This document shows positions 17,078 to 26,073 of a DNA stretch of 64,000 nt, one piece after another (positions within the stretch are counted from its first letter, which is position 1; each line of letters starts with the position of its first letter). The DNA comes from Bog-473 sp963706555. Its GTDB lineage: Bacteria; Actinomycetota; Acidimicrobiia; Acidimicrobiales; RAAP-2. The position numbers were made by a program, and so were the translations under genes. The stretch is taken from the NCBI GenBank assembly GCA_963706555.1, contig OY970164.1, positions 1,612,001-1,676,000 on the forward strand, read 5' to 3'. Under the pieces are notes generated by a model. That model did no database searches. It had not been told where the DNA came from and saw only the letters and a list, made by a program, of their open reading frames with translations.

Positions 17078-17947
17078 GTGCCCACCGCCCACGTCAAGGA
17101 AGTCGATATCGAGTACGTGACGATGGGGAATCCAACGGATCCAGCCTTGCTCCTCGTCATGGGTCTGGGGGCGCAGCTGATCGCCTGGCCCGAGGTGTTC
17201 GTCGAGCGGTTGACCGCCCGTGGCTTCTTCACCATCCGCTTCGACAACCGGGATTCGGGACTCTCCACGAAGTTCGAAGGCACGCCTGACTTCATGGCCC
17301 TCTTCAGCGGCGACAAGAGCTCGGCACCGTACCTGGTGGAGGACATGGCCGAGGATGCGCTCGGCGTTCTGGACGAGTTGGGTGTCCCGCGGGCGCACGT
17401 CGTAGGCGTTTCGATGGGCGGCATGATCACCCAGGCCCTGGTCATCAATCACCCCTCGCGATTTCTGTCCGGGACATCCATCATGTCGACCACCGGCGAC
17501 GTCAGCGTCGGTGCGCCGACCGGGGAGGCCGTGTCGGCCATGCTGCGTCCCGCCGCGGCCAACAGGGAGGAAGCGATCGCCGCCAGTCTGGCCTCGAGCA
17601 AGGTGATCAGCTCGCCAGGTTTTCCTTTTGACGTCGAGTTGGTGACCCGGCGGGCCGCGGCGGCGTATGACCGCTCCTATTGCCCCGAGGGAACGGGCCG
17701 CCAGTTGGGGGCGATCCTGGCTTCGCCCGACCGCACGGTTGGATTGCGGCAGGTGAAGATGCCGTTTCTCGTGGTGCACGGGGAGGAGGATCCTCTGGTC
17801 ACCGTGAGCGGTGGCAGGGCCACCGCGGCGGCAGTCCCCGGTGCGGAGTTGATCCTGATCCCGGGGATGGGCCATGACCTGCCCGAAGCCACGTGGGACC
17901 AGATAATCGACGCCATCGTGGCCACCACCGCGCTGGCGTCGGTCTGA
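17078..17947 (+). CDS. Alpha/beta hydrolase
   Basis: 289 residues, alpha/beta-hydrolase fold. The nucleophile elbow is GVSMGG (Ser112), the acid is probably in GEEDPLV, and the His is in GMGHDLP. An oxyanion-type LVMGLGAQL and FDNRDSGLS also fit esterase/peroxidase-like members. I chose GTG 17078 because AAGGAG lies 6-7 bp upstream; a GTG at 17054 lacks such a site. The last codons form the first copy of a 16-bp tandem repeat that continues beyond the stop. Confidence 0.83.
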   Translation: MPTAHVKEVDIEYVTMGNPTDPALLLVMGLGAQLIAWPEVFVERLTARGFFTIRFDNRDSGLSTKFEGTPDFMALFSGDKSSAPYLVEDMAEDALGVLDELGVPRAHVVGVSMGGMITQALVINHPSRFLSGTSIMSTTGDVSVGAPTGEAVSAMLRPAAANREEAIAASLASSKVISSPGFPFDVELVTRRAAAAYDRSYCPEGTGRQLGAILASPDRTVGLRQVKMPFLVVHGEEDPLVTVSGGRATAAAVPGAELILIPGMGHDLPEATWDQIIDAIVATTALASV

Positions 17948-17996
17948 GCTGGCGTCGGTCTGAGCTGGCGTCGGTCTGAGCTGGCGTCGGTCTGAG
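17933..17996 (+). repeat. Four tandem copies of a 16-bp unit spanning a stop codon
   Basis: CTGGCGTCGGTCTGAG repeated four times without mismatch (17933, 17949, 17965, 17981). The first copy contains the end of the alpha/beta hydrolase gene, including its TGA; the other three lie in the gap before the ABC transporter operon. This looks like a recent slippage expansion; no function is evident. Confidence 0.95.
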
Positions 17997-18047
17997 CACG
18001 GCCTTCTCCGCCGGCCGACCCCGGCGTGCAAGGTATCGTGGCTGACA

Positions 18048-19076
18048 GTGTCGTCATACTCCTCGCCAGCGACCGATGACGCCCCGACACCGGCACGGGA
18101 TCTCGACGGGACGACCGCTTCGCCGCTCCTGCGCGACGACGGGGCGTCGCGTGACGCCCCGATGGTCGAGGCCCACAACCTGGTAAAGCGCTTCGGCGAC
18201 TTTGTCGCCGTCGACGGCGTCGATTTCACCATCGCCAAGGGCGAATCCTTCGGCTTCCTCGGTCCGAATGGTGCGGGCAAGACGTCGACCATGCGCATGA
18301 TCTCGTGTATCAGCCCTGTGAGCGAAGGCACCCTGCGTGTGCTCGGCATGGACCCGGCGACCGAGGGCGCACAGATCCGAGCCCGGATGGGGCTGGTTCC
18401 ACAGGAAGACTCGCTGGACCTCGACCTCACCGTGCTCGACAACCTCATGATCTACGGCCGCTATTTCGACATGCCGAAGAAAGTGATCCGGCAACGGGCC
18501 GACCAACTTCTGGAGTTCGCCCAACTCACCGAACGCGCCAATGACAGGGTGGACCCGCTCTCGGGCGGCATGAAGCGACGGCTCACCATCGCCCGGGCCC
18601 TCATCTCCGACCCGGACCTCCTGATCCTCGACGAGCCGACGACCGGCCTCGACCCTCAAGCGCGTCATCTCCTCTGGGATCGCCTGTACCGCTTGAAGCA
18701 ACAGGGCGTGACGCTGGTGATCACGACGCACTACATGGATGAGGCCGAGCAGCTGTGCGACCGCCTGGTCGTCATGGACAAAGGTCGCTTCGCCGCGGAA
18801 GGAAGCCCGCGCCAGCTCATCGAGCAGCACGCCACCAAGGAGGTGGTCGAGCTGCGCTTCCAACCCGGCCAGCACGAGTCCATCGCGCTGCAGGTGGCAG
18901 GGCTCGCCGAACGGCACGAGGTCCTCCCCGACCGGATCCTGCTCTACACCGACGACGGGGATGCCGCGCTGGTCGCGGTCGCCGCCATGGGACTGGTCCC
19001 GCAGAGCACACTGGTGCGCCGCTCGACCCTGGAGGACGTCTTCCTCCGGTTGACCGGCCGCACGCTCGTCGACTGA
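18048..19076 (+). CDS. ABC exporter ATPase (NodI/DrrA-like)
   Basis: 342 residues. A ~40-residue Ser/Pro/Asp-rich N-terminal extension is followed by one ATPase domain: Walker A GPNGAGKTS near residue 72, Q-loop GLVPQEDSLD, signature LSGGMKRR near 170, Walker B LLILDEPTTGLDP and H-loop ITTHYMDE. The C-terminal tail (VELRFQPGQ...) is of the DrrA/NodI type. It is the first gene of a three-gene operon with two ABC-2 permeases, which predicts efflux of a lipid, polysaccharide or hydrophobic metabolite. The start is GTG 18048, weakly supported; the extension may be partly untranslated. Confidence 0.92.
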   Translation: MSSYSSPATDDAPTPARDLDGTTASPLLRDDGASRDAPMVEAHNLVKRFGDFVAVDGVDFTIAKGESFGFLGPNGAGKTSTMRMISCISPVSEGTLRVLGMDPATEGAQIRARMGLVPQEDSLDLDLTVLDNLMIYGRYFDMPKKVIRQRADQLLEFAQLTERANDRVDPLSGGMKRRLTIARALISDPDLLILDEPTTGLDPQARHLLWDRLYRLKQQGVTLVITTHYMDEAEQLCDRLVVMDKGRFAAEGSPRQLIEQHATKEVVELRFQPGQHESIALQVAGLAERHEVLPDRILLYTDDGDAALVAVAAMGLVPQSTLVRRSTLEDVFLRLTGRTLVD

Positions 19077-19096
19077 CGGCAACGAGCACACCGCGT

Positions 19097-19927
19097 ATGT
19101 CGATCGCAGAACCCGCAATTTTCGAACACGGCCAGGTGGTGCGGCCGCGCCGCTTCACCACGCCGATGTGGTTGCGCGGCGCGCTGTACTGGGGCTACCA
19201 GTACAAGCGGACCTGGCGCAGCTCCATCTTCACCAGCTTCTTGATCCCCGTGCTCTACCTGACATCGATGGGGGTTGCCCTGGGCTCCCTCATCGACAAG
19301 CACTCGCACGGGGTGGACGGCGTCACCTACGTCGCCTATCTGGCGCCGGGGCTGCTCGCCGCCACCTGTATGCAGATCGGCGCCAACGACACCATGTGGC
19401 CGGTCATGGGGGCGATCAAGTGGACACGCGTCTACCTGGCCCAGCTGGCCGCACCACTGAGCATTTACGACGTGCTCCTGGGCCACCTGGCCTGGGTGGC
19501 GGCGCGCATCGGGATCGTCACCTCCATCTACCTGGCGGTGATGGCCGCCTTCGGGACCGTCCACTCCTGGTACGCCATCCTGGCCCTCCCGGCCGGCGTC
19601 CTGACCGGGATGGCCTTCGGCGCGCCCATGGCCGCCTTCTCGGCCACGCAGGACAAGGACACCTCGTTCTCGACGGTGTACCGCTTCGTGGTGATCCCTT
19701 TGTTCCTCTTCTCCGGCACCTTCTTCCCGATCTCCCAGCTGCCCCTTCTCCTGCAGTTCCTGGCCTATGTCACGCCGCTGTACCACGGGGTTGCGCTGTG
19801 TCGCGACCTCACGTTGGGGCACGTCGACGGCTGGGTCGACGTGGGACACGCCGCCTACCTGTCGCTCTGGGTCGGGGTGGGGTATGCCATCTGCCGCCGC
19901 ACCTTTGCCAAGCGGCTGGTCGTATGA
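19097..19927 (+). CDS. ABC-2 type permease (first of two)
   Basis: 276 residues with about six membrane helices and the ABC-2 permease hallmark LFLFSGTFFPISQLP followed by a TPLYHGV motif near the C-terminus, as in NodJ/DrrB proteins. It starts 20 bp after the ATPase gene at ATG 19097; the Shine-Dalgarno sequence is weak. The stop overlaps the ATG of the second permease (ATGA), so the permeases are probably made in a 1:1 ratio as a heterodimer. Confidence 0.88.
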   Translation: MSIAEPAIFEHGQVVRPRRFTTPMWLRGALYWGYQYKRTWRSSIFTSFLIPVLYLTSMGVALGSLIDKHSHGVDGVTYVAYLAPGLLAATCMQIGANDTMWPVMGAIKWTRVYLAQLAAPLSIYDVLLGHLAWVAARIGIVTSIYLAVMAAFGTVHSWYAILALPAGVLTGMAFGAPMAAFSATQDKDTSFSTVYRFVVIPLFLFSGTFFPISQLPLLLQFLAYVTPLYHGVALCRDLTLGHVDGWVDVGHAAYLSLWVGVGYAICRRTFAKRLVV

Positions 19928-20760
19928 CGGCGACCGATACCTCGACCCGGCTCGAACGGCCGGCCGTCGCCCTGCGGATCACGCCCCTCGCGTTCTTGGG
20001 CGGGCGTAACGCCGCCCGGGTGCTCGAGCGCAACATCATGGTGTACCGGCGGTCGTGGATCTTCATCGTCTCGGGCTTCTTCGAGCCGCTCTTCTACCTG
20101 CTCTCCATCGGTATCGGCCTCAGCCACCTCGTCGGGCCTATTCCCGTCAACGGACGTCTGGTCGCCTATACGGCCTTCGTCGCTCCGGGCCTTCTGGCCT
20201 CGTCGGCCATGAACGGCGCCATGCTCGACTCCACCTTCTTGGTCTTCATGAAACTGAAGATCGCCAAGACGTACGACGCGATGCTGGCCACCCCGCTGGC
20301 CGTGGGTGACATCGCCCTGGGCGAGCTCGGCTGGTGCGTGTTGCGGGGAGCCCTCTACTCGGGTGCGTTCCTCTGCATCATGGCCGTGCTGGGCTATGTA
20401 GTCTCACCGTGGGCCATCCTGTGCTGGCCCGCAGCCATTCTCATCAGCCTGGCTTTTGCCGCCGTGGGCATGGCCGGGACCACCTTCATGCGGACCTGGC
20501 AGGACTTCGACATCGTCTCGCTGGCCTTCATCCCGCTGTTCTTGTTCTCGGCCACGTTCTACCCGTTGACCGTCTTCCCGGGCTGGCTCCAGGCCGTGGT
20601 GCGCTGCACGCCGCTCTATCAGGGAGTGGTCCTTGTGCGTGCTTGCGACCTGGGGATCTTCGCCTGGTCACTCCTCATCCACATCGCGTATCTGACGGCG
20701 ATGGCGGTCGGCGGCGTCATGGTCACCAGTCGGCGCCTCGGGCGTCTGCTGCTCCCTTAG
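19924..20760 (+). CDS. ABC-2 type permease (second of two)
   Basis: 278 residues, six predicted helices. It shares the family pattern of its neighbour: FIPLFLFSATFYPLTVFP and TPLYQGVVLVRA. The ATG overlaps the previous stop by 4 bp. Together with the ATPase and first permease it makes a complete exporter. Two different permeases rather than one suggest an asymmetric channel. Confidence 0.88.
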   Translation: MTATDTSTRLERPAVALRITPLAFLGGRNAARVLERNIMVYRRSWIFIVSGFFEPLFYLLSIGIGLSHLVGPIPVNGRLVAYTAFVAPGLLASSAMNGAMLDSTFLVFMKLKIAKTYDAMLATPLAVGDIALGELGWCVLRGALYSGAFLCIMAVLGYVVSPWAILCWPAAILISLAFAAVGMAGTTFMRTWQDFDIVSLAFIPLFLFSATFYPLTVFPGWLQAVVRCTPLYQGVVLVRACDLGIFAWSLLIHIAYLTAMAVGGVMVTSRRLGRLLLP

Positions 20761-20808
20761 GAACGGGGCACACGCGTTGGCTACCCTACGAGCGGAGGTC
20801 TTCGGGCA

Positions 20809-21390
20809 ATGAACATTGTGGTGAGCAACGTCAAGGGTGGAGTGGGCAAGACGACCACCGCCGTCTACCTGGCCGGCGCTGCGGCGCAGCGCACCCGCGA
20901 CGCCGTCTACCTGGTGGACGCCGACCGTCAGGCGTCTTCGGCCGAATGGTTCGAGACCATGCCCATCCCCGGGGTCGAGCTGGTGGAGGCGCCTTCGGAG
21001 CGCACGGTGGCAAAGGCCATGGAGCGCGGCGACGGTATCGCGGTGGTCGATACCCCGCCCGGTGACGAGCGCATCGTGCGTGCGGCGCTGGCCCGGGCCG
21101 ACGCCCTCGTGATCCCGACGCGGGCCGGAGGCGTCGAACCGAATCGGGTCGTCGCCACCCTCGAGATGACCCCTTCCAACATTCCCGCCGGCGTCGTCAT
21201 CTGCTCGGCCCGCCTGGGGACGCGGGACCTGGAGGCCACCGTCGAATGGTGGTCCGAGCTCGAGGTCCCGGTGTGGGGGATCATCCCCGAGCGGGTGTCC
21301 ATCGCGAGTGGCCCGGCCGCCCGGCTCTCCTTCGAGGGTCTCGACCTCTACGGCCAGGTCCTCAAGAAGGCGATGGGCAAGCGCCGCTGA
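20809..21390 (+). CDS. Small orphan ParA/MinD-type ATPase
   Basis: 193 residues. It has the deviant Walker A KGGVGKTT at residues 9-16, switch VDADRQASSAEW, and VVDTPPGDE. It is short for a chromosomal ParA and has no ParB-like neighbour, so it probably belongs to the single-protein ParA-like group that positions plasmids or protein complexes, not to chromosome segregation. It starts 48 bp after the exporter operon and converges with the phosphatase gene 4 bp later. The cargo is unknown. Confidence 0.85.
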   Translation: MNIVVSNVKGGVGKTTTAVYLAGAAAQRTRDAVYLVDADRQASSAEWFETMPIPGVELVEAPSERTVAKAMERGDGIAVVDTPPGDERIVRAALARADALVIPTRAGGVEPNRVVATLEMTPSNIPAGVVICSARLGTRDLEATVEWWSELEVPVWGIIPERVSIASGPAARLSFEGLDLYGQVLKKAMGKRR

Positions 21391-21394
21391 CCTT

Positions 21395-24300
21395 TCAGGT
21401 CGACGCGGCCCGTTGCATCAACGCCCGGTGCTGCGGGCTCTCCGTCCAGGGGGTCGGTGGGTGTCCCCGTAGCTGGGCCACCAACTCGGAGAGGAACCAC
21501 CGCCGCACCGCAACGCTTGCCGCCGAGGCCGGCAGGGTGAGCAACTGTGCCACCAGGCCGAATTGGTCCGCTTCGTCGAGCATGGCGTCATAGAGCAGGC
21601 AGGCGCGCGCGGCCGACTGCGGGAGTGCAAAGTGCCAGTCGTAGGTCGCAGCCTTGCGGTCCACGACCTCCTGCCAGCCCTCATCGACGCCGGGCCCGAG
21701 GCCGCTGAACCGCGTTCCGATCTCGGAGAGCAGCGCCGCCAGGCGCTCCGGCAGGGGGGAGTGGTTCGCTCCGCCATGCTCCTTCATCAGGCGGAGCTCG
21801 CGAAACAACGCCTCGTATTCCTCGCTGGCCTTTTGGAGCAACCCCACGGGCACGCCGATGAGGTCCACCGGGACCAGGGGTTGGATGTCCGCGCCGTCGT
21901 GCAACTCGGCCTGGACCACGCCGATGAGATCGAAGCGGAAGGCACCATCAGAGACGCCGTCGGGCGCGACGACATAGTCCACGGGCAGTTCGAACCAGAC
22001 GATCTTGCCACCCATGACCGGCTGGACGCCCCAGTCCGAGGCCAGCGTGTTGAAGAGCGTGAGCCCCCGACCCGTGGCGGCGTCAGCGGCGTAGTCCTTC
22101 AGCGAGGGGGCAATGGGACTGCTGTCCGCCACGTCGACCCTGATGCGGTCGGCCATGAGATGCAGCGTGACCGTGAAAGGGGTCGCGGCATGCAGCACGG
22201 CGTTCGTCACCAACTCCGAGGTGAGGAGTGCAGCACACTCGCTGACCTCGGCCGGGACGTCGCGCAGCTGGTCGGCGATCCAATGGCGGGCCGTGGGGGT
22301 GCTCTCCACAATGGGGTCGAGGTGCAGCGTGGACATTCCAGCGAAGTCTGTACCCAGCATCGCCGATCCTCTATCCCCAACCGGCGGACCGAGGTAGCGC
22401 AGGGCGAGGACGACTACATCGTCGGCCGTCTCGTCATCGCCCAGCAACGTGGCGAGCTCGGCCGCCGCCCGTGCCGGCCAGCCCCCGGCGGCAACGGCGG
22501 TGGCGGCATCGGCCAATCGCTGCATCCCGACCGTGATGAGCTCGCTGCGCCGCTCGATGAGCCCGTCGGAGTACATGACGAGCGCGTCGCCCGGGGCGAG
22601 CACGACTTCGTACGCGGGCCGCTCGGGTCCCCCCAACCCGGCGGCGACCAGGAGCGAGCTCTGCACGGAGGAGAACGCAGCGCCACCGTCGCTCCGGACG
22701 ATCAGCGGCGATGGGTGGCCGGCATTGGCGATGCAGACCGTTCCCGATTTCGGGTTGATCGACCCCACCACGACCGTGACCACGCGATCTTCCACCAGGA
22801 CGTCGAAGAGGCGATCGAGCGAGGAGAGCACCTCGGAGGGGCTCTGGCCGGCCACTGCATAGGCGCGTACGGCGCTGCGGACCTGTCCCATCAGGGCGGC
22901 CGCCGGGGCACCTTTGCCCATGACGTCGCCCACGCTGAACACGACGTGGTCGTCGTCGAGTTGGAAGACGTCGTACCAGTCGCCGCCGACGTAGGTGCCG
23001 GCTGCGCCGGCGCGGTACTCGGCGTCGAGGTGAAGACCGCCGACGGTGGGGAGGAAATCCGGGAGTACGGCGCGCTGCAGGACTTCGGCCACGACGTGTT
23101 CGCGTTGGAACCGCGTCGCGTTCGAGAGCGCGACGCCGGTGCGGCTGGCGACCTCGGTGGCCAGGGAGACGTCGTCCGGCTCGAAGGTGCGACCCGGAGC
23201 GTCGAAGAACGTCATGACCCCGATGACCTGCCCGTTGGCGGTGAACGGCACCGCCAACGCGGCGCCCTCGTCCTCCCCACCCGCCGCCGTCGGTGCGAGG
23301 TGGATGCGGCCTGTCCGGTAGGCGATGGCAGCCGGCGCGTCGGCGTCGAACGGGATGTTGTCCGCGCCGATCAGGCGTGCTTCGGTTGGAGATTCGAACA
23401 CCTCGCCTGCCCGCACATTTAGTCGTTGCAGCCCGTTGTCGCCCGGGACCTGCACCACGCAGGCGTCGGAGAGCCGGCCCACCACGAGGTTCATCGTGCG
23501 TTGGATCACCGTGGTCGGGTCCAGGCTGGAGCTCAGCAGACTGGTGACGTCCGAAAGCAATGACAGGCGTTCCCGTGCTGCCTCGGCGTCGCGCAGGGCT
23601 TGGCGCTCCTGCTCGAAGAGTTGGGCCCGCTCGAGTGCCTGTGCCGTCAGCCCGGCCAGCGTCGAAAGAAATCGCAGCTCGGGCTCACTCGGCTCGGGGC
23701 GACCCACGAAGGCGAGGGTGAGAACCCCCAGCGAGCCCAGGCTCCCCATGAGTGGTTCGGTCACGAGGGTCACTGGATGTCCCAGCGCCGCCATCACGGC
23801 GGGGACGAGCTCGGGCGACACGTCTGCGTCGAGGTGGGCCGACGCCCCCAGGCTCGTGGTGATCGTGCGGCCCGAGGTGAACGTGGATCCCGACGGGGTG
23901 TGGTCCACTGGGATCAGGCCGCAGGAAAGCAGCGCGGGGTGCCCACTGCTGGCCAGGCACGTGAGTGCCTGCCCCCCGGCGACGGGGACTCTGCAGGCCG
24001 CTGACTGCGCGCCAAGGGCACGAACCCCGCTGGCGATGGCCTCGCGGGCCACTTCGCCCGGCGTCGTTGCAGCGGCCAGCGCCGAGCTGAGGTCGCCGAG
24101 GTGTTGGCTGCGCTCGAGGTTGATGAACTCGGTGAGGGTCAAGCGGGCTCTCTCGACGGCCTGTGCCGCCGCCCCGGTGATAGTGAAGAGGAACCGTTTG
24201 TCGGACTCGGTGATCAACCTCGGCCTGACCCACAGCACGACGACCGCGCCCACCGCATGGTCGGAGACGACCAGGGGCACGACGGCGTAGGACTTGAACC

Positions 24301-25042
24301 GGCTGGTCTCCACCGAGGCCGTGATCAACGGCCGTTCTGCGCGCTGCTCGTCGATCGAATCGGCGAAGAAGCCCTGCCGTTGCGCGAAGACCTCGGCGAG
24401 CTCGCCGTCAGGTTCCATCGCAGCCACGAGCGGGTCCTCTGATTCACCTTCCTGGTAGCCGAACCGCCGATGCACGCACAACACGCCGCGTTCGTTCGTC
24501 GTGGCAAAGGCGGCCGCGTCGACACTCAGCTCGTCGCGCAGGGCGCCGAACACCGCGTCGGCAACCTGGGTCGGATCGGCCGACGTCGTCAGCGCCCTCG
24601 CCAGCGCCTGCATGCTCTGGGCGGTCTCGGCCGCCACGCGGCGACGGCGTTCGATGCGGGTCTCGGTACGGGCCGACCACAACTGCTGGTTGCGCTGCGT
24701 GCGGAGATAGGACATCCAGGTGGCCACGCCGGAGCTGGCAACCAGGGTGAAGACGCGGAGAAAATGGTTCAGCTGGTCGTACTGGCGCGGCGGCGTGCTC
24801 AGAATGAGCGAGTAGACGGTCGCATACAAGCCAACCAGTGCAGTTCGCCGCGGTCCGGCAAACGCGGCAGCGATGAAAGGACCAATCGCCAGAAAGCCGA
24901 TGAGGCCGAACTTGCCGCCATAGATCGCATCGATGACGGCGATGACCGAGACCCAGAGGACGGCCACGGCGGTGGCGACCAGCTCCGTGCGGTCCCGCGG
25001 GGCAGCCGTCTCGGCCGGGTCTTGTCGTTCTGGTCCCGCCAC
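21395..25042 (-). CDS. Large membrane PP2C (SpoIIE-type) phosphatase with GAF sensors and RsbW-like kinase domain
   Basis: 1215 residues. Order of parts: three or four membrane helices (about 21-110); GAF-like domain 1 (~145-300); GAF-like domain 2 (~315-475); GAF-like domain 3 (~495-645); SpoIIE phosphatase (~650-870) with GGDWYD 686-691 and GDVMGKG 705-711; an RsbW-like ATPase domain (~900-1012; TSELVTNAVLHA, GRGLTLF); and a ~200-residue helical C-terminal extension. Such proteins dephosphorylate STAS antagonists in response to signals sensed by GAF or membrane domains. The STAS/anti-sigma/sigma module is divergently encoded 243 bp away. Having phosphatase and kinase domains in one chain suggests a reversible switch. 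Confidence 0.92.
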   Translation of the reverse strand: MAGPERQDPAETAAPRDRTELVATAVAVLWVSVIAVIDAIYGGKFGLIGFLAIGPFIAAAFAGPRRTALVGLYATVYSLILSTPPRQYDQLNHFLRVFTLVASSGVATWMSYLRTQRNQQLWSARTETRIERRRRVAAETAQSMQALARALTTSADPTQVADAVFGALRDELSVDAAAFATTNERGVLCVHRRFGYQEGESEDPLVAAMEPDGELAEVFAQRQGFFADSIDEQRAERPLITASVETSRFKSYAVVPLVVSDHAVGAVVVLWVRPRLITESDKRFLFTITGAAAQAVERARLTLTEFINLERSQHLGDLSSALAAATTPGEVAREAIASGVRALGAQSAACRVPVAGGQALTCLASSGHPALLSCGLIPVDHTPSGSTFTSGRTITTSLGASAHLDADVSPELVPAVMAALGHPVTLVTEPLMGSLGSLGVLTLAFVGRPEPSEPELRFLSTLAGLTAQALERAQLFEQERQALRDAEAARERLSLLSDVTSLLSSSLDPTTVIQRTMNLVVGRLSDACVVQVPGDNGLQRLNVRAGEVFESPTEARLIGADNIPFDADAPAAIAYRTGRIHLAPTAAGGEDEGAALAVPFTANGQVIGVMTFFDAPGRTFEPDDVSLATEVASRTGVALSNATRFQREHVVAEVLQRAVLPDFLPTVGGLHLDAEYRAGAAGTYVGGDWYDVFQLDDDHVVFSVGDVMGKGAPAAALMGQVRSAVRAYAVAGQSPSEVLSSLDRLFDVLVEDRVVTVVVGSINPKSGTVCIANAGHPSPLIVRSDGGAAFSSVQSSLLVAAGLGGPERPAYEVVLAPGDALVMYSDGLIERRSELITVGMQRLADAATAVAAGGWPARAAAELATLLGDDETADDVVVLALRYLGPPVGDRGSAMLGTDFAGMSTLHLDPIVESTPTARHWIADQLRDVPAEVSECAALLTSELVTNAVLHAATPFTVTLHLMADRIRVDVADSSPIAPSLKDYAADAATGRGLTLFNTLASDWGVQPVMGGKIVWFELPVDYVVAPDGVSDGAFRFDLIGVVQAELHDGADIQPLVPVDLIGVPVGLLQKASEEYEALFRELRLMKEHGGANHSPLPERLAALLSEIGTRFSGLGPGVDEGWQEVVDRKAATYDWHFALPQSAARACLLYDAMLDEADQFGLVAQLLTLPASAASVAVRRWFLSELVAQLRGHPPTPWTESPQHRALMQRAAST

Positions 25043-25181
25043 GCCAATCCTCCCCCCGACACCCGGTCGTGGGCGTAGATGCCGACTCCAACGCTATTGC
25101 GCTCTCTCCCCCCTCAAAACTTGCAGCGGGGGTTGTAGGGTGATCTTCTACCCCGGTAGGGGCGGATGGAAACATCCTGAG

Positions 25182-25206
25182 GTTTACTTTTGGCCTCGTT
25201 GGCTAT
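25182..25206 (+). promoter_or_regulatory. SigB/SigF-type promoter in front of the STAS antagonist gene
   Basis: GTTTAC (25182-25187), 13-bp spacer, GGCTAT (25201-25206): close to the general-stress sigma consensus GTTT(AA)-N12-14-GG(G)TAT. It lies ~80 bp before the antagonist gene whose operon encodes a sigma factor of that class, which predicts positive autoregulation. Confidence 0.6.
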
Positions 25207-25287
25207 AGGTCCCCCTGATCAATCGCTATTGCAGCGCGCCCGTCGGCGCGTCAGGTCGCTACCGTCGAGAACGAGGACTGGGGTGTG

Positions 25288-25629
25288 ATGGAGCAAGAGT
25301 TTCACATTGAGGAACGCACCGAGCGGGGTCTTCCGGTCATCGTCGTCGTCGGTGAGATCGATGTCGCCACGGCTCCGCAGCTGCGCGACGCCCTCCATCA
25401 GGTGATCGCGCAGGGCCACGCCACAGTCGTGCTCGACCTCCTCGGCGTTACCTTCCTCGACTCGACCGCCCTGGGCGTCCTCGTGGGAGGGCTCAAACGT
25501 TGTCGCGAGCTCGGCGGCGACCTCAACGTCGTGGTCACGGACGCCCGGATTAGGAAGATCTTCGAGATCACCGGTTTGCACAAGGTCTTCCCGATCGTCG
25601 ACGCCCTGTCCGAGGTTGCTGCGCCATGA
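25288..25629 (+). CDS. STAS-domain anti-sigma factor antagonist (RsbV/BldG-like)
   Basis: 113 residues, single STAS domain. The phosphorylatable Ser is Ser59 in TFLDSTALGVLV. Unphosphorylated antagonist binds the anti-sigma kinase and frees the sigma factor. The start is ATG 25288; a GTG at 25285 is equally possible. The stop overlaps the ATG of the anti-sigma gene (ATGA). It is preceded by a SigB-type promoter. Confidence 0.92.
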   Translation: MEQEFHIEERTERGLPVIVVVGEIDVATAPQLRDALHQVIAQGHATVVLDLLGVTFLDSTALGVLVGGLKRCRELGGDLNVVVTDARIRKIFEITGLHKVFPIVDALSEVAAP

Positions 25630-26069
25630 TCGGAGACGCCGACTTCACAGGGAGTTCGACGCTCGGAGAGGGTGACCGGGTGGTGCTGACGTTTCCGGCC
25701 CGAGGCGACCTCGTGGTGCTGGCCCGCCTCGTCGCCTCCGCCATCTCCACCCGCGTCGGGTTCGATATCGAGGAGCTCGAGGACCTTCGCCTGGCAGTCG
25801 GCGAGCTCTGTCTCCTCGCCCTGCAGGGCAGTGACGCCCGGCACGGCGACCTTCACCTCGAATTCACGATTTCGTCCGCGGCCCTCGACATTGCCTGCAC
25901 CCTGGTCGGCGCCGTGCCGGCCCCCGCCGACCGCGACGCGGACTTGGACGAGGCCGATGAGCTGAGCGAGCAGATCCTCGCGGCGCTGGTGGATGAGCAT
26001 GGGCGTGAGCAAGCGGATGGATCGGTGCGGGCCTGGTTGCGCAAACGGAGGAAGGAACCTCTGGCGTGA
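25626..26069 (+). CDS. Anti-sigma factor, RsbW-like kinase
   Basis: 147 residues, HATPase-fold anti-sigma protein. The first half reads as RsbW-like (VLARLVASAISTRVGFDIEELEDLRLAVGELC, shown here only to place the N-box helix at residues ~40-60). The glycine-rich ATP-lid motifs are poorly conserved compared with B. subtilis RsbW, so kinase activity is not certain. An acidic linker (ADRDADLDEADE) and basic tail follow. It overlaps the STAS gene by 4 bp and ends 4 bp before the sigma gene, the classical rsbV-rsbW-sigB order. Confidence 0.82.
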   Translation: MIGDADFTGSSTLGEGDRVVLTFPARGDLVVLARLVASAISTRVGFDIEELEDLRLAVGELCLLALQGSDARHGDLHLEFTISSAALDIACTLVGAVPAPADRDADLDEADELSEQILAALVDEHGREQADGSVRAWLRKRRKEPLA

Positions 26070-26073
26070 CCCG

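Noticed and set aside
16883..18448. Minus-strand open frame opposite the alpha/beta hydrolase and ABC ATPase
   Set aside because: It spans two well-supported plus-strand genes and includes the 16-bp repeat; no protein family is recognisable.
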